DNA from: Acidovorax sp.
GTDB lineage: Bacteria; Pseudomonadota; Gammaproteobacteria; Burkholderiales; Burkholderiaceae_C
Length of the DNA: 64,000 bases
Assembly (NCBI GenBank): GCA_031277855.1
Contig: JAITLO010000008.1
Coordinates: 186,001-250,000 of the forward strand
Reading direction: 5' to 3'
Shown: positions 28,084 to 36,444 of the stretch, piece after piece
How positions within the stretch are numbered: the stretch's first letter is position 1
Layout: each line of letters opens with the position of its first letter
Made by a program: the position numbers and the translations under genes
The notes under the pieces: model-generated
Databases searched by the model: none
Told to the model about the DNA's origin: nothing
What the model saw: the letters and a program-made list of their open reading frames with translations, nothing else

Positions 28084-29055
28084 ATGCACAAGAGAACCCT
28101 GTTGGCCTACGGCGCTGCGGCGCTGTCCATGCTGGCCCTGGCTCCCGTTACTCAGATCCAGGCGCAGCCAGCGGCCTATCCCAACCGGCCCATCACATTG
28201 ATCGTGCCCTATGGCGCTGGGGGCGTGACCGATGTGATGGCCCGCGCGCTGGCGCTGGGAATGGGCAAGTCGCTGGGGCAGACCATCATCATCGAGAACA
28301 AGCCCGGCGCTGGGGCCTCCATGGGCGTGGTCGATATGAAAACCGCCAAGCCCGATGGCTACCGTCTCACGCTCACGCCGGTGGGGATTTTTCGCCAGCC
28401 CCATATCCAGAAGGTGAGCTTTGATCCTGTGGCCGATGTCAGCTATGTGGGCGCCTTTATGACCTACGACTTTTTGCTGGCCGTGGCGGCCGACTCGCCC
28501 TTCAAGTCGCTCAAGGACGTGGTGGATGCCGCCAAGCGTGACCCCGGGGCGGTGAACTACGGCACCCCCGGCAAGTTCTCGGCCAACCATGTGGCCATGG
28601 CCATGCTGGAGCAAAAAGCCGGGGTGCAATTCACCCATGTGCCCTTCAAGGGCGATGCAGACTCCATCAATGCCTTGCTGGCCGGCCACACCAAGACCGC
28701 TTTGCTGGCCAACACCGTGCAGCCCTATCTGAGCAGCGGCAAGATGCGCGCCCTGGCCATTGCGGCGGACAAACGCTCCGAGGCCTTTGCCGATGTGCCC
28801 ACTTTCCGTGAGCTGGGCTATGCGTTTGACGTGCCTTCGCCGCTGGGCATTGCCGGCCCCAAGGGCCTGCCGCCCGATGTGGTGCAGAAGCTGGAGGCCG
28901 CCATGCAGTCCGCCATGCAGGATGCGGCCTTCAAACAGGTGGCGGCCAACTACGGCATACGTCTGGCGTACCGCAATGCCCAGGACTACAGCGCCTTTGC
29001 CAAAAAAGCCTTTGCAGAGGAAAAAGCCGTGGTGCAGGGCATAGGGCTGGACTGA
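28084..29055 (+). CDS. Bug-family tripartite tricarboxylate transporter substrate-binding protein
   Basis: 323 residues. A signal peptide (MHKRTLLAYGAAALSMLALA) is followed by the Bug hallmark YPNRPITLIVPYGAGGVTDV and by IIIENKPGAGAS. The C-terminal domain carries AIAADKRSEAFADVPTFREL. It is a periplasmic solute-binding protein; the ligand is unknown. No transporter membrane genes are adjacent. Nearby downstream genes are lipid-modifying enzymes, but a functional link is not apparent. Confidence 0.92.
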   Translation: MHKRTLLAYGAAALSMLALAPVTQIQAQPAAYPNRPITLIVPYGAGGVTDVMARALALGMGKSLGQTIIIENKPGAGASMGVVDMKTAKPDGYRLTLTPVGIFRQPHIQKVSFDPVADVSYVGAFMTYDFLLAVAADSPFKSLKDVVDAAKRDPGAVNYGTPGKFSANHVAMAMLEQKAGVQFTHVPFKGDADSINALLAGHTKTALLANTVQPYLSSGKMRALAIAADKRSEAFADVPTFRELGYAFDVPSPLGIAGPKGLPPDVVQKLEAAMQSAMQDAAFKQVAANYGIRLAYRNAQDYSAFAKKAFAEEKAVVQGIGLD

Positions 29056-29201
29056 GGGCCTGATTTCCGTACGCAGCCTGGTGAGTAACATTTTGTTTGC
29101 TTGCCGGGCTGCCGGACCCCCTCCGCTATCATCCGCCGCATGCAGCAGAGGGATTACAAAATGGACACAAACAGCCTGCCACCCATGGCATGGGGTGGTG
29201 C

Positions 29202-29951
29202 GTGAGCGCGGGTCAGTGGTTTGTCCAGCTGAATGTCTGGCAGGTCATGGCCCTGGGCCTGGTGTTCTTTGGCGCACTGTATCTGTTGGGGGGCTGGGGC
29301 ATGACGGCACTCACCCGCTGGCTGGCCCGCCGTGGCGTGGGCAAGGTGCTGGATACGCGCCCGCTCAAACCTGATCAGCTGCCGCGCGAATGGCGGCTGT
29401 CGCTGCAGTCGGTGCTGCTGTTCGGCACCGGCATGGTCGTTCCCTGGGGCCTGCTGCAGCTGGGCTGGGCCCAGTTTGCTCCCACGGCCAGTGCCGGGCG
29501 CGTGGTGCTGGAAATCATCGTGCTGATGCTCTGGAACGATGTGCACTTCTGGGTCAACCACCGGCTGCTGCATGTCAAAGCCCTGGTGCGCTTTCACGGT
29601 GATCACCACCGCTCCTATGTGACCACACCCTGGTCCACCTACAGCTTTCACCCGCTGGAGGCCTTGATGCTGGGCAATGTCATTTTGCTGCCCATGGTGG
29701 TGCATGATTTTTCTTTCTGGTCGCTGGCGGCCGTGCCCGTGCTCAGCCTGGTGCTGAATGTCATAGGCCACTCCAATTACGACTTTTTCCCGGGCGTCTC
29801 GGCCACCCACCCGCTGGCGGCCAGCCGCCGCCACCATTTGCACCATGCGCGCACGCATGGCAACTATGGTTTTGCGCTGGCTTTCATGGACCAGCTCATG
29901 CGCACCCAGGTGCAGCCGAGCACACCCAGGGTGCAAGAGGGCGCGCACTGA
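29202..29951 (+). CDS. Sterol desaturase/fatty acid hydroxylase family membrane protein
   Basis: About 249 residues from a GTG at 29202; ATG 29190 or 29097 are alternatives. Three histidine boxes of the diiron membrane hydroxylases are present: HFWVNH, HGDHH and HHLHHARTH, with membrane helices before and between them (VMALGLVFFGALYLLGGWGM, then LLFGTGMVVPWGLLQLGW). Such enzymes hydroxylate or desaturate acyl chains or lipids. It is the first gene of a tight cluster with a desaturase, a ketosynthase fusion and an unknown protein. A 14-codon ORF (29161-29205) ends exactly at the GTG and could couple translation. Confidence 0.82.
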   Translation: MSAGQWFVQLNVWQVMALGLVFFGALYLLGGWGMTALTRWLARRGVGKVLDTRPLKPDQLPREWRLSLQSVLLFGTGMVVPWGLLQLGWAQFAPTASAGRVVLEIIVLMLWNDVHFWVNHRLLHVKALVRFHGDHHRSYVTTPWSTYSFHPLEALMLGNVILLPMVVHDFSFWSLAAVPVLSLVLNVIGHSNYDFFPGVSATHPLAASRRHHLHHARTHGNYGFALAFMDQLMRTQVQPSTPRVQEGAH

Positions 29952-30890
29952 ATGTCGCCAGCGTCATGCTCGCGCCGTCGCCTGCTGCCACGCCTGCGCC
30001 ATGTGCGTGACTGGCAGTCCCTGGCCTATATGGCTGCTTTCCCGCTGCTGGTGGCCTGGCAGTGGATGTATGGCTTTCACTGGCTGCTCTACGGACTCTT
30101 GCTGTTTTTGACGCTGGGTGTGGGCGTGATGCACCACAACCACACGCATTTGCGCATGTGGCATGGGCGCTGGGCCAACCGCGCCACCGACTACTGGCTG
30201 ACCCTGCTGCAAGGCCACCCGACTTTTGTGTTCTGGCCGGCCCATGTGGGCAACCACCACCGTTTTCGCCATGGCCCGCGCGATATCGCTCGCACCTACC
30301 GGCCCGAGTTTGGCGGCGACACCAACCACCTCTGGGGCTATCTGGTCCACCCGCTGCAGGCGGCGTGGGTGCTCTACCCCTTGTTCATCGACTGGCTGGC
30401 CAGGCTGCGTGTGCACGGGCCGGGGGCGTTTCGCTACTGCATGGGGCAGTACGCGCTGTGGCTGTCCAGCTGGGCCGGCTTGCTGTTGCTGGACTGGCGC
30501 AAGGCGCTGCTGTTTGTGATCGTGCCGCAGCTCCATGGCCTGCACTGGCTGCTGGCCACCAACTATCTGCAGCATGCCCATGCGGACGGCAGGCCGCTGA
30601 GCCGCGCCCAGCGCAAGAGTCCGGGTACGGCGCTGAATTACGCCCGCAATTTCGAGGGCCTGGTCAACCCCTTGCTGTTCAACATCGGCCTGCACACCGC
30701 ACACCATGAGCACCCGCAGACCCATTGGTCCGAACTCACCCGGCTGCATGCTGCGCACTACCGCAGCCGGGTACACCCCAAGCTGAATGAAGGCGGCCTG
30801 CTGCCCTATATGGGCCGCGTGTTTGTGCTGGGGCTGTTCTGGCGCCGTGCGCGCACCCAGCCCCTGATGCCGCCCGAGTCTGTTCAATAA
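29952..30890 (+). CDS. Fatty acid desaturase family protein
   Basis: 312 residues. Its ATG directly follows the stop of the hydroxylase gene. The three histidine boxes are MHHNHTH, HVGNHHRFRH and HTAHHEHP, with hydrophobic segments (SLAYMAAFPLLVAWQWMY, LLYGLLLFLTLGVGVM) between. This is the acyl-lipid/acyl-CoA desaturase layout in the inner membrane, using a diiron centre. The position of the double bond and the acyl carrier are unknown. Coupling to the hydroxylase and ketosynthase genes suggests one pathway. Confidence 0.85.
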   Translation: MSPASCSRRRLLPRLRHVRDWQSLAYMAAFPLLVAWQWMYGFHWLLYGLLLFLTLGVGVMHHNHTHLRMWHGRWANRATDYWLTLLQGHPTFVFWPAHVGNHHRFRHGPRDIARTYRPEFGGDTNHLWGYLVHPLQAAWVLYPLFIDWLARLRVHGPGAFRYCMGQYALWLSSWAGLLLLDWRKALLFVIVPQLHGLHWLLATNYLQHAHADGRPLSRAQRKSPGTALNYARNFEGLVNPLLFNIGLHTAHHEHPQTHWSELTRLHAAHYRSRVHPKLNEGGLLPYMGRVFVLGLFWRRARTQPLMPPESVQ

Positions 30891-30903
30891 AACACCACAG
30901 CCT

Positions 30904-32862
30904 ATGCCTGTTGCCTATTCCAACGTCTATCTGCAATCTGCCGGCATGTTCATGCCGGGCACTCCTGTCGACAACGCCGGCATGGATGCCTATGTGGCGC
31001 CGCTGAACCGCATCTCCGGCCGCCTGAAGCAGCGCATCCTGGCCGAAAACGGCATACAGACCCGCCACTACGCCATCGATGGAGAGGGTCAAACCGTCTT
31101 CAGCAATGCGCAGATGGCGGCGGGAGCCATCAGCGACACCCTGGCCCAGGCCGGCAAGTCGCTGGCCGATATCGGCTTTTTGTCCAGCGGCTCCTCGGGG
31201 GGCGATGCCCTGATGCCGGGCTTTGCCAACATGATCCAGGGCGAGATGGCCGCCCCACCCATGGAGACCCTGTCGGTGCACGGCGTATGCGCGGCCAGCG
31301 TGGGCGCCATGCAGGCCGCGGCCTTGGCGGTGGAAAGCGGTGCCCATGCGTTGGCCTTGTCCGTGGCCAGCGAAATGCCTTCGCGCCTGTTCAAGCGCTC
31401 GCGCTTTGCGGCCCAGGGCTATGACACCGATTTCGATGCCCATTTTCTGCGCTGGATGCTGTCGGACGGCGCGGGCGCCGTGCTGCTGGGCGGGCCGCGT
31501 GCGCTGGCCCAGACGCCGGGCCTGCGACTGAAGCTGAAGTGGACCCACCAGCGCAGCTTTGCCGGCGATTACCCGGTGTGCATGCAGCTGGGTCTGACGC
31601 CCGACCGCTCCACCAGCCACCTGGACTTTCCCGCCTGGGGCGATGCCGAGGCCGCAGGCGCGCTGGCGCTGCGCCAGGACATACGCTTGCTGCCGCATCT
31701 GTTTGACGTCTGCATCCACGAATACGCCGACCTGGCCCACCAGGGCTGGGTGCCCGAGCGCGGCATTGACCACTTTTTGTGCCACTACTCGTCCGAGCGC
31801 TTTATCCCCGTGGTGGACGATTTGCTGCAAAAAGCCCAGCTGCACATTCCCCGCGATCGCTGGTGGAGCAATCTGGCCTGGCGTGGCAACACGGGCGCGG
31901 CCTCCATCTTCATCATGTTGTCGGAGTTTTTGCAGAAAGAGGGCGCACGCCTCAAGGCTGGAGACACGGTGCTGTGCTTCATCCCCGAGTCCGGCCGCTT
32001 CACTGCCGGCTACATGCTATGGGAAGTGGAGCGCGATGTGCCCGCTGGAAAAGCGTTAGAGGCCGGTTTTGCTGCAAAGCCCGCGCCGGCATGCCCATCT
32101 GCTGCTGCCCCGCAGCCGCTGGCTGGCGATGCCTTGCCCGATGTGAGCACCATTGCCGCGCCGCACGATCCCGCCCAGGCGCCCCAGGCACTGGCCCCCT
32201 TGCTGACCGAGCTGGCCAGCATCTGGCAGGACTATCGCTCCCGTGTGTGGCGCACGCCGCTGCTGCTGCGCATGCGCACCCGCCAGCTGACGACCCCGGA
32301 CTATGTGCGCTGGATGGGGCACTGGATTCCCCAGGTGCGCGAAGGCAGTCTGTGGATGCGCGAGGGTGCAGCCTCGCTCACCGGTGACTACGCCCAACTG
32401 GCCGCGCTGATTGACCTGCATGCCGACGACGAGCAGCACGACTTCAAGGTGCTGCACAGCGACTATCTGAAGGCAGGTGGCACGGCCACCGACATCAGCC
32501 AGCTGCGCCGCAACCCGGGCGGCGAGGCGCTGAATGCCTATCTGCACGGTCTGGCGGCCACGCCCAACCCCATAGGCCTGCTGGGCGCCATCTACATCAT
32601 CGAGGGCACGGGCCAGCGCATTGTGCCCAGCCTGCTGCCCTTGCTGCGCCAGGCTTTGCCATTGCCGCCAGATGCTTTCCGTTTCCTGGAATACCACGGT
32701 GCCAACGATGAGCACCATCTGGAACGCTGGCTGATGGCGGTGCAGATGGCCCTGGCGCTGGATGAAACAGGTACTGCCCAGCAAGCCATATTGCAGACAG
32801 CGCGCCACACGGCACAGCTGTATCTGATGCAGTTCCAGCATGTGCTGCCCGAGCTGTTGTGA
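30904..32862 (+). CDS. KASIII-like 3-oxoacyl-ACP synthase fused to a heme-oxygenase-like (putative diiron) domain
   Basis: 652 residues in two parts. Residues 1-375 form a thiolase-fold ketosynthase of the FabH type with a visible triad: Cys129 in VHGVCAAS, His293 in HFLCHYSSERF and Asn328 in RGNTGAAS. An Ala/Pro-rich linker spans about 385-430. Residues 430-652 are helical and carry possible metal ligands in LHADDEQHDF, IYIIEGTGQ and EYHGANDEHHLE, the pattern of heme-oxygenase-like diiron oxidases and TENA/PqqC relatives. The fusion suggests condensation followed by oxidation or cleavage of an acyl product. The spacing to the desaturase gene is 13 bases. Confidence 0.8.
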   Translation: MPVAYSNVYLQSAGMFMPGTPVDNAGMDAYVAPLNRISGRLKQRILAENGIQTRHYAIDGEGQTVFSNAQMAAGAISDTLAQAGKSLADIGFLSSGSSGGDALMPGFANMIQGEMAAPPMETLSVHGVCAASVGAMQAAALAVESGAHALALSVASEMPSRLFKRSRFAAQGYDTDFDAHFLRWMLSDGAGAVLLGGPRALAQTPGLRLKLKWTHQRSFAGDYPVCMQLGLTPDRSTSHLDFPAWGDAEAAGALALRQDIRLLPHLFDVCIHEYADLAHQGWVPERGIDHFLCHYSSERFIPVVDDLLQKAQLHIPRDRWWSNLAWRGNTGAASIFIMLSEFLQKEGARLKAGDTVLCFIPESGRFTAGYMLWEVERDVPAGKALEAGFAAKPAPACPSAAAPQPLAGDALPDVSTIAAPHDPAQAPQALAPLLTELASIWQDYRSRVWRTPLLLRMRTRQLTTPDYVRWMGHWIPQVREGSLWMREGAASLTGDYAQLAALIDLHADDEQHDFKVLHSDYLKAGGTATDISQLRRNPGGEALNAYLHGLAATPNPIGLLGAIYIIEGTGQRIVPSLLPLLRQALPLPPDAFRFLEYHGANDEHHLERWLMAVQMALALDETGTAQQAILQTARHTAQLYLMQFQHVLPELL

Positions 32863-32879
32863 GTGAGAAGGAGCCCGCC

Positions 32880-33851
32880 ATGGATGAGCCCAAGCAGCCG
32901 CCACAGCCCGAGCGCAAGCATGCGCACCAGGAATTCTTCGATCAGCCCTGGGATGAGCGCGACCCCAGCCCCTGGCTGGCGCTGTACCTGGACCAGAGCA
33001 CACCACTGCCCGACGAGGTCAAAGCCGCCTGGCTGCGGGACTGCAGCAGCGGCTCGCGCCAGTATCTGCTGCCGTTTCTGCGGCCGCTGGCACGGCTGAG
33101 CATCATCCTGATCCAGATCCTGAAAGTACTGCTGCCCAAGCGCTGGGCCCATTCCAGGCTGCTGCACAAGGTGCTGGCCTTCAGCATGAACAAGTTTGTC
33201 TCGCCCGAGGCCAACTGGCTGATCATGCGGCACTTTCACCTGGGCTCGCACATCCTGGCTTTTGTGGCGGCCAATGCGCCCACGCCGGTGAAGACCACCC
33301 CTATTGCGCCGGACTGCATTGATGACATCAAGGACGAGCTGTTTCTCAAGCACGATCTGAACCTGTTCAATTTCGTCATTCGCCTGAACCAGGCGCTGCG
33401 GGCCGAAGGCAAGGAACTGGGGCCGGTGGCCAATCCAGACTTCTCCATGGTCACCGAACCCACGCTGCGGCTGGCAGACATGCCGCGTGGCCCTTTCAAC
33501 AAGTTGGACCTGCAAAGCGCCATCGAGGTCTACACCCCGGTCTACCAGTTGTTGCTGACCGACCACGATTTCTGGCGTGCCAGCAACTCGCTGCAGCTGG
33601 ATGAAACCCTGGCCATCTACTGCGCCAAGATTTTGTCCACCCCCGAGCACCTGGTGATGCTGAACAACAAGCACCCGCTGGTGCCGCTGTCCACGCTGCG
33701 TGCCGGCCACCGGCTGGTGCTGCACGGCCTGTCCACCGAAATGCTGCACTGCCTGCTGATGCGCATGGCCAGTGGCGAGCAGGCCGTGCCGGCGCGCGAG
33801 ATGGCCAGGCTGCAGCAGGCGGTGGAGGCCGTATCGGGCCCTGTGCCCTGA
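32880..33851 (+). CDS. Uncharacterised protein of the lipid cluster
   Basis: 323 residues from the ATG at 32880, chosen because AAGGAG lies 7 bases upstream; a GTG at 32859 overlaps the previous stop. I do not recognise the family. The protein is largely helical, has a hydrophobic segment near residues 65-90 (LARLSIILIQILKVLLP), and no signal peptide. Acidic and histidine-containing stretches (LIMRHFHLGSH, DDIKDELFLKHDLNLFNF) could bind metal, but no known motif is seen. It is co-transcribed with the ketosynthase fusion and so probably serves the same pathway. Confidence 0.8.
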   Translation: MDEPKQPPQPERKHAHQEFFDQPWDERDPSPWLALYLDQSTPLPDEVKAAWLRDCSSGSRQYLLPFLRPLARLSIILIQILKVLLPKRWAHSRLLHKVLAFSMNKFVSPEANWLIMRHFHLGSHILAFVAANAPTPVKTTPIAPDCIDDIKDELFLKHDLNLFNFVIRLNQALRAEGKELGPVANPDFSMVTEPTLRLADMPRGPFNKLDLQSAIEVYTPVYQLLLTDHDFWRASNSLQLDETLAIYCAKILSTPEHLVMLNNKHPLVPLSTLRAGHRLVLHGLSTEMLHCLLMRMASGEQAVPAREMARLQQAVEAVSGPVP

Positions 33852-34068
33852 TGAACACACTCGAAAGCACATGCCAAAAACAGGGGAAATTGGCGTAGAG
33901 AAAGGCGCCATAAGTGGTAGAACGGCCCCCCATATATCGGCCTCTGTGCGGCTGAACATCGCTATCGTCTTGGATCTGTAACAGGTTCTGGGCAGAGCCA
34001 TGTCGGCGCCCGAAAGACAGCCATGGGCGCATGGCCGTGCCCGTGGTTTTTCCATGAAAGGGCATTCG

Positions 34069-35697
34069 ATGGGTCAGTTCTTCCAGCTTTCCGTGGCCAA
34101 GCGGTTGTCACTGGGCTTTGCCCTGGTGCTTTTGCTGTCCATAGCGGTCATTGGCTTCAGCATTGTGCGTTTGAATGCGCTGGCACAGGCCACGCAGACC
34201 ATGATGCAAAAGCCGATACAGACCGAGCGCCTGGTCAGCGATTGGGCGCGCAATCTGGCTTCGGGCATCACCCGCACCGTGGCGGTGGCGCGCAGCAGCG
34301 ATCCCGAGCTGGCCGATTTTTTTGCGGCCGATGCCAAAGACTCTTCCAGGCGTTCTACCGAGCTGCAAAAAGCGGTGGAAGCCTTGATGGCGACCGATGC
34401 AGAAAAGCAGCTGTTCCAGGAAATCGGAGTGCAGCGCGGCCTTTATCTCAAGGGGCGCGACGCCATTTTTTCCTTGAAGAAGCAAGGGCAGACGGCCGAG
34501 GCCAATGCCTTGCTGGACAAGGAGTTCGTCCCCCAGTCTGCCGCCTACGCCGGCAAGATCGATGCGCTGCTGAATGCACAGCGCGAGCAGGTGAATGCGC
34601 TGGCACAGACCATACAGGACAGCCGTACCACCAGCAGCAGCCTGCTGCTGGTGCTGGGGGCCTTGAGCGTGGTGCTGAGCGTGTGGATTGCCTGGCGGTT
34701 GTCGGCCTCCATCACCCAGCCGCTGGCCCAGGCCTCGGCCGTGGCGCAGCGCGTGACCCAGGGCGATTTGACCTCGCACATCACGGTGCAGCGCCGCGAT
34801 GAGCTGGGTGCCTTGATGGTCTCGCTGGACAGCATGCAAACCCATTTGGCACAGGTGGTGGGCGATGTGCGCCGGGGTGCCGAATCGGTGGCGAATGCCA
34901 GTGCCGAAATCGCCCAGGGCAACCAGGACCTGAGCGCGCGCACCGAGCAGCAGGCCAGTGCCCTGGAGCAAACAGCTGCCAGCATGGAGCAGCTCAGCGC
35001 CACGGTGCGCCACAACGCCGACAATGCGCGCCAGGCCAATACCCTGGCCTTGAGTGCCTCCACCGTGGCCGAACAGGGCGGCGCCGTGGTGGGCGAGGTG
35101 GTGCAGACCATGCAGGGCATTCATGACGCCAGCCGCCGCATCAGCGAAATCATTGGCGTGATCGACTCCATTGCCTTTCAGACCAATATTCTGGCGCTGA
35201 ATGCCGCCGTGGAAGCGGCCCGTGCCGGCGAGCAGGGACGCGGCTTTGCCGTGGTGGCTTCCGAGGTGCGCAGCCTGGCCAGCCGCAGTGCCGATGCCGC
35301 CAAGGAAATCAAGGCGCTGATTGATGACAGCGTGCAGCGCGTATCCCAGGGGACGGCCTTGGTCGACAAGGCCGGCTCCACCATGGGGGAGGTGGTGAGC
35401 AGCATCCGCCGCGTCACCGACATCATGGGTGAGATCAGTGCCGCCAGCAACGAGCAAAGCGAAGGCGTGGCCCAGGTGGGCGAGGCGGTGACCTCCATGG
35501 ACCAGAGCACCCAGCAGAACGCGGCCCTGGTCGAGGAAATGGCGGCGGCCGCCAGCAGCTTGCAGCGGCAATCCCAGGAGCTGGTGCAGGCGGTTTCGGT
35601 GTTCAGCCTGTCCGGAGATGGACGGGGGAGCGCCATGCCCCTGGCAGCAGCCCCTGCACCGCAGCCCGCACCGCGCAGCATGCGGCAACTGAGCTAA
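34069..35697 (+). CDS. Methyl-accepting chemotaxis protein
   Basis: 542 residues from the ATG at 34069, placed after AAAGGG; 34000 and 34054 are alternatives. A first membrane helix ([17 protein letters not shown]) is followed by a periplasmic four-helix-bundle sensor of about 150 residues. A second helix ([19 protein letters not shown]), a HAMP domain and the MCP signalling tip ([20 protein letters not shown]) come next. The C-terminus ends SMRQLS without the CheR/CheB-binding pentapeptide. It transmits a ligand signal to CheA/CheW. No che genes are in the window. Confidence 0.93.
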   Translation: MGQFFQLSVAKRLSLGFALVLLLSIAVIGFSIVRLNALAQATQTMMQKPIQTERLVSDWARNLASGITRTVAVARSSDPELADFFAADAKDSSRRSTELQKAVEALMATDAEKQLFQEIGVQRGLYLKGRDAIFSLKKQGQTAEANALLDKEFVPQSAAYAGKIDALLNAQREQVNALAQTIQDSRTTSSSLLLVLGALSVVLSVWIAWRLSASITQPLAQASAVAQRVTQGDLTSHITVQRRDELGALMVSLDSMQTHLAQVVGDVRRGAESVANASAEIAQGNQDLSARTEQQASALEQTAASMEQLSATVRHNADNARQANTLALSASTVAEQGGAVVGEVVQTMQGIHDASRRISEIIGVIDSIAFQTNILALNAAVEAARAGEQGRGFAVVASEVRSLASRSADAAKEIKALIDDSVQRVSQGTALVDKAGSTMGEVVSSIRRVTDIMGEISAASNEQSEGVAQVGEAVTSMDQSTQQNAALVEEMAAAASSLQRQSQELVQAVSVFSLSGDGRGSAMPLAAAPAPQPAPRSMRQLS

Positions 35698-35867
35698 GCG
35701 GGTTTTTGCACAGGGCTTGGGGCTGGGCATTGCAATGATGTGACCAGCCCGCCCTGTGTGCGGAAGAAGCAGGGCCGAGCCTGCACGCACTGCTGGGCCG
35801 TTTTCTCCAGCATTTCTTGCATATGCCCTCGCTGCGTTGGCGGGGCCGGGTACGCTGCCGACATGGG

Positions 35868-35889
35868 TATTTTGTTTTTCTGCAAAATA
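35868..35889. promoter_or_regulatory. Inverted repeat just upstream of the MarR gene
   Basis: TATTTTG and CAAAATA form a 7-base inverted repeat with an 8-base spacer, ending 5 bases before the MarR ATG at 35895. This is a typical place for a MarR autorepressor site. Confidence 0.5.
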
Positions 35890-35894
35890 TTGGC

Positions 35895-36383
35895 ATGCAA
35901 ACTAATTTATCCCTGCCAGTTGCAGCAAGTGCCCAGGAGGTGCCTGCAGAGGCTCCCCCCACCCATGCACGCCTGGGGCGATTGATTGGTGGTGTCTACC
36001 GCCAGTGGCGCCGCCAGATCGACCAGAGCGTCAAAACCCTGGGGCTGACCGACGCCACGCGTGCACCTTTGCTGGCCTTGCATGCGGCCAAGGGCCCGAT
36101 GCGGCAAAAAGACCTGGCCCAGGCCTTGTTGCTGGAGACCTCGTCGCTGGTGCGTGTGCTGGACCAACTGCGTGCCATGGAGCTGGTGGACTGGGAGAGC
36201 GACCCGGCGGACCGGCGCACCAAATGCATTGCCTTGACGGCGAAAGGCCGCAAAACCGTGGCGCGGATTCTGGCGCGCAGCATGGAAATCGAGCGCAAAT
36301 TGCTGGTCGATCTTTCCGCGCAGGAGCTGCAGGTGCTGCGCAGTGCACTGGAAAAAATCTCGCAGCGTCTGGACAGTTTGTAA
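35895..36383 (+). CDS. MarR-family transcriptional regulator
   Basis: 162 residues from the ATG at 35895; an upstream frame to 35817 is less likely. The winged helix shows QKDLAQALLLETSSLVRVLD and the wing WESDPADRRTKCIALTAKG. It directly precedes a Bcr/CflA exporter by 61 bases on the same strand, a common regulator-pump pair. It probably represses both and releases on binding a toxic or aromatic compound. Confidence 0.9.
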   Translation: MQTNLSLPVAASAQEVPAEAPPTHARLGRLIGGVYRQWRRQIDQSVKTLGLTDATRAPLLALHAAKGPMRQKDLAQALLLETSSLVRVLDQLRAMELVDWESDPADRRTKCIALTAKGRKTVARILARSMEIERKLLVDLSAQELQVLRSALEKISQRLDSL

Positions 36384-36444
36384 GCGTGTCTGTGCCGCAG
36401 GCGCTGCGGCAGGCAAGGTCTCGGTTCTGAAGAAAAGGCAAGGA

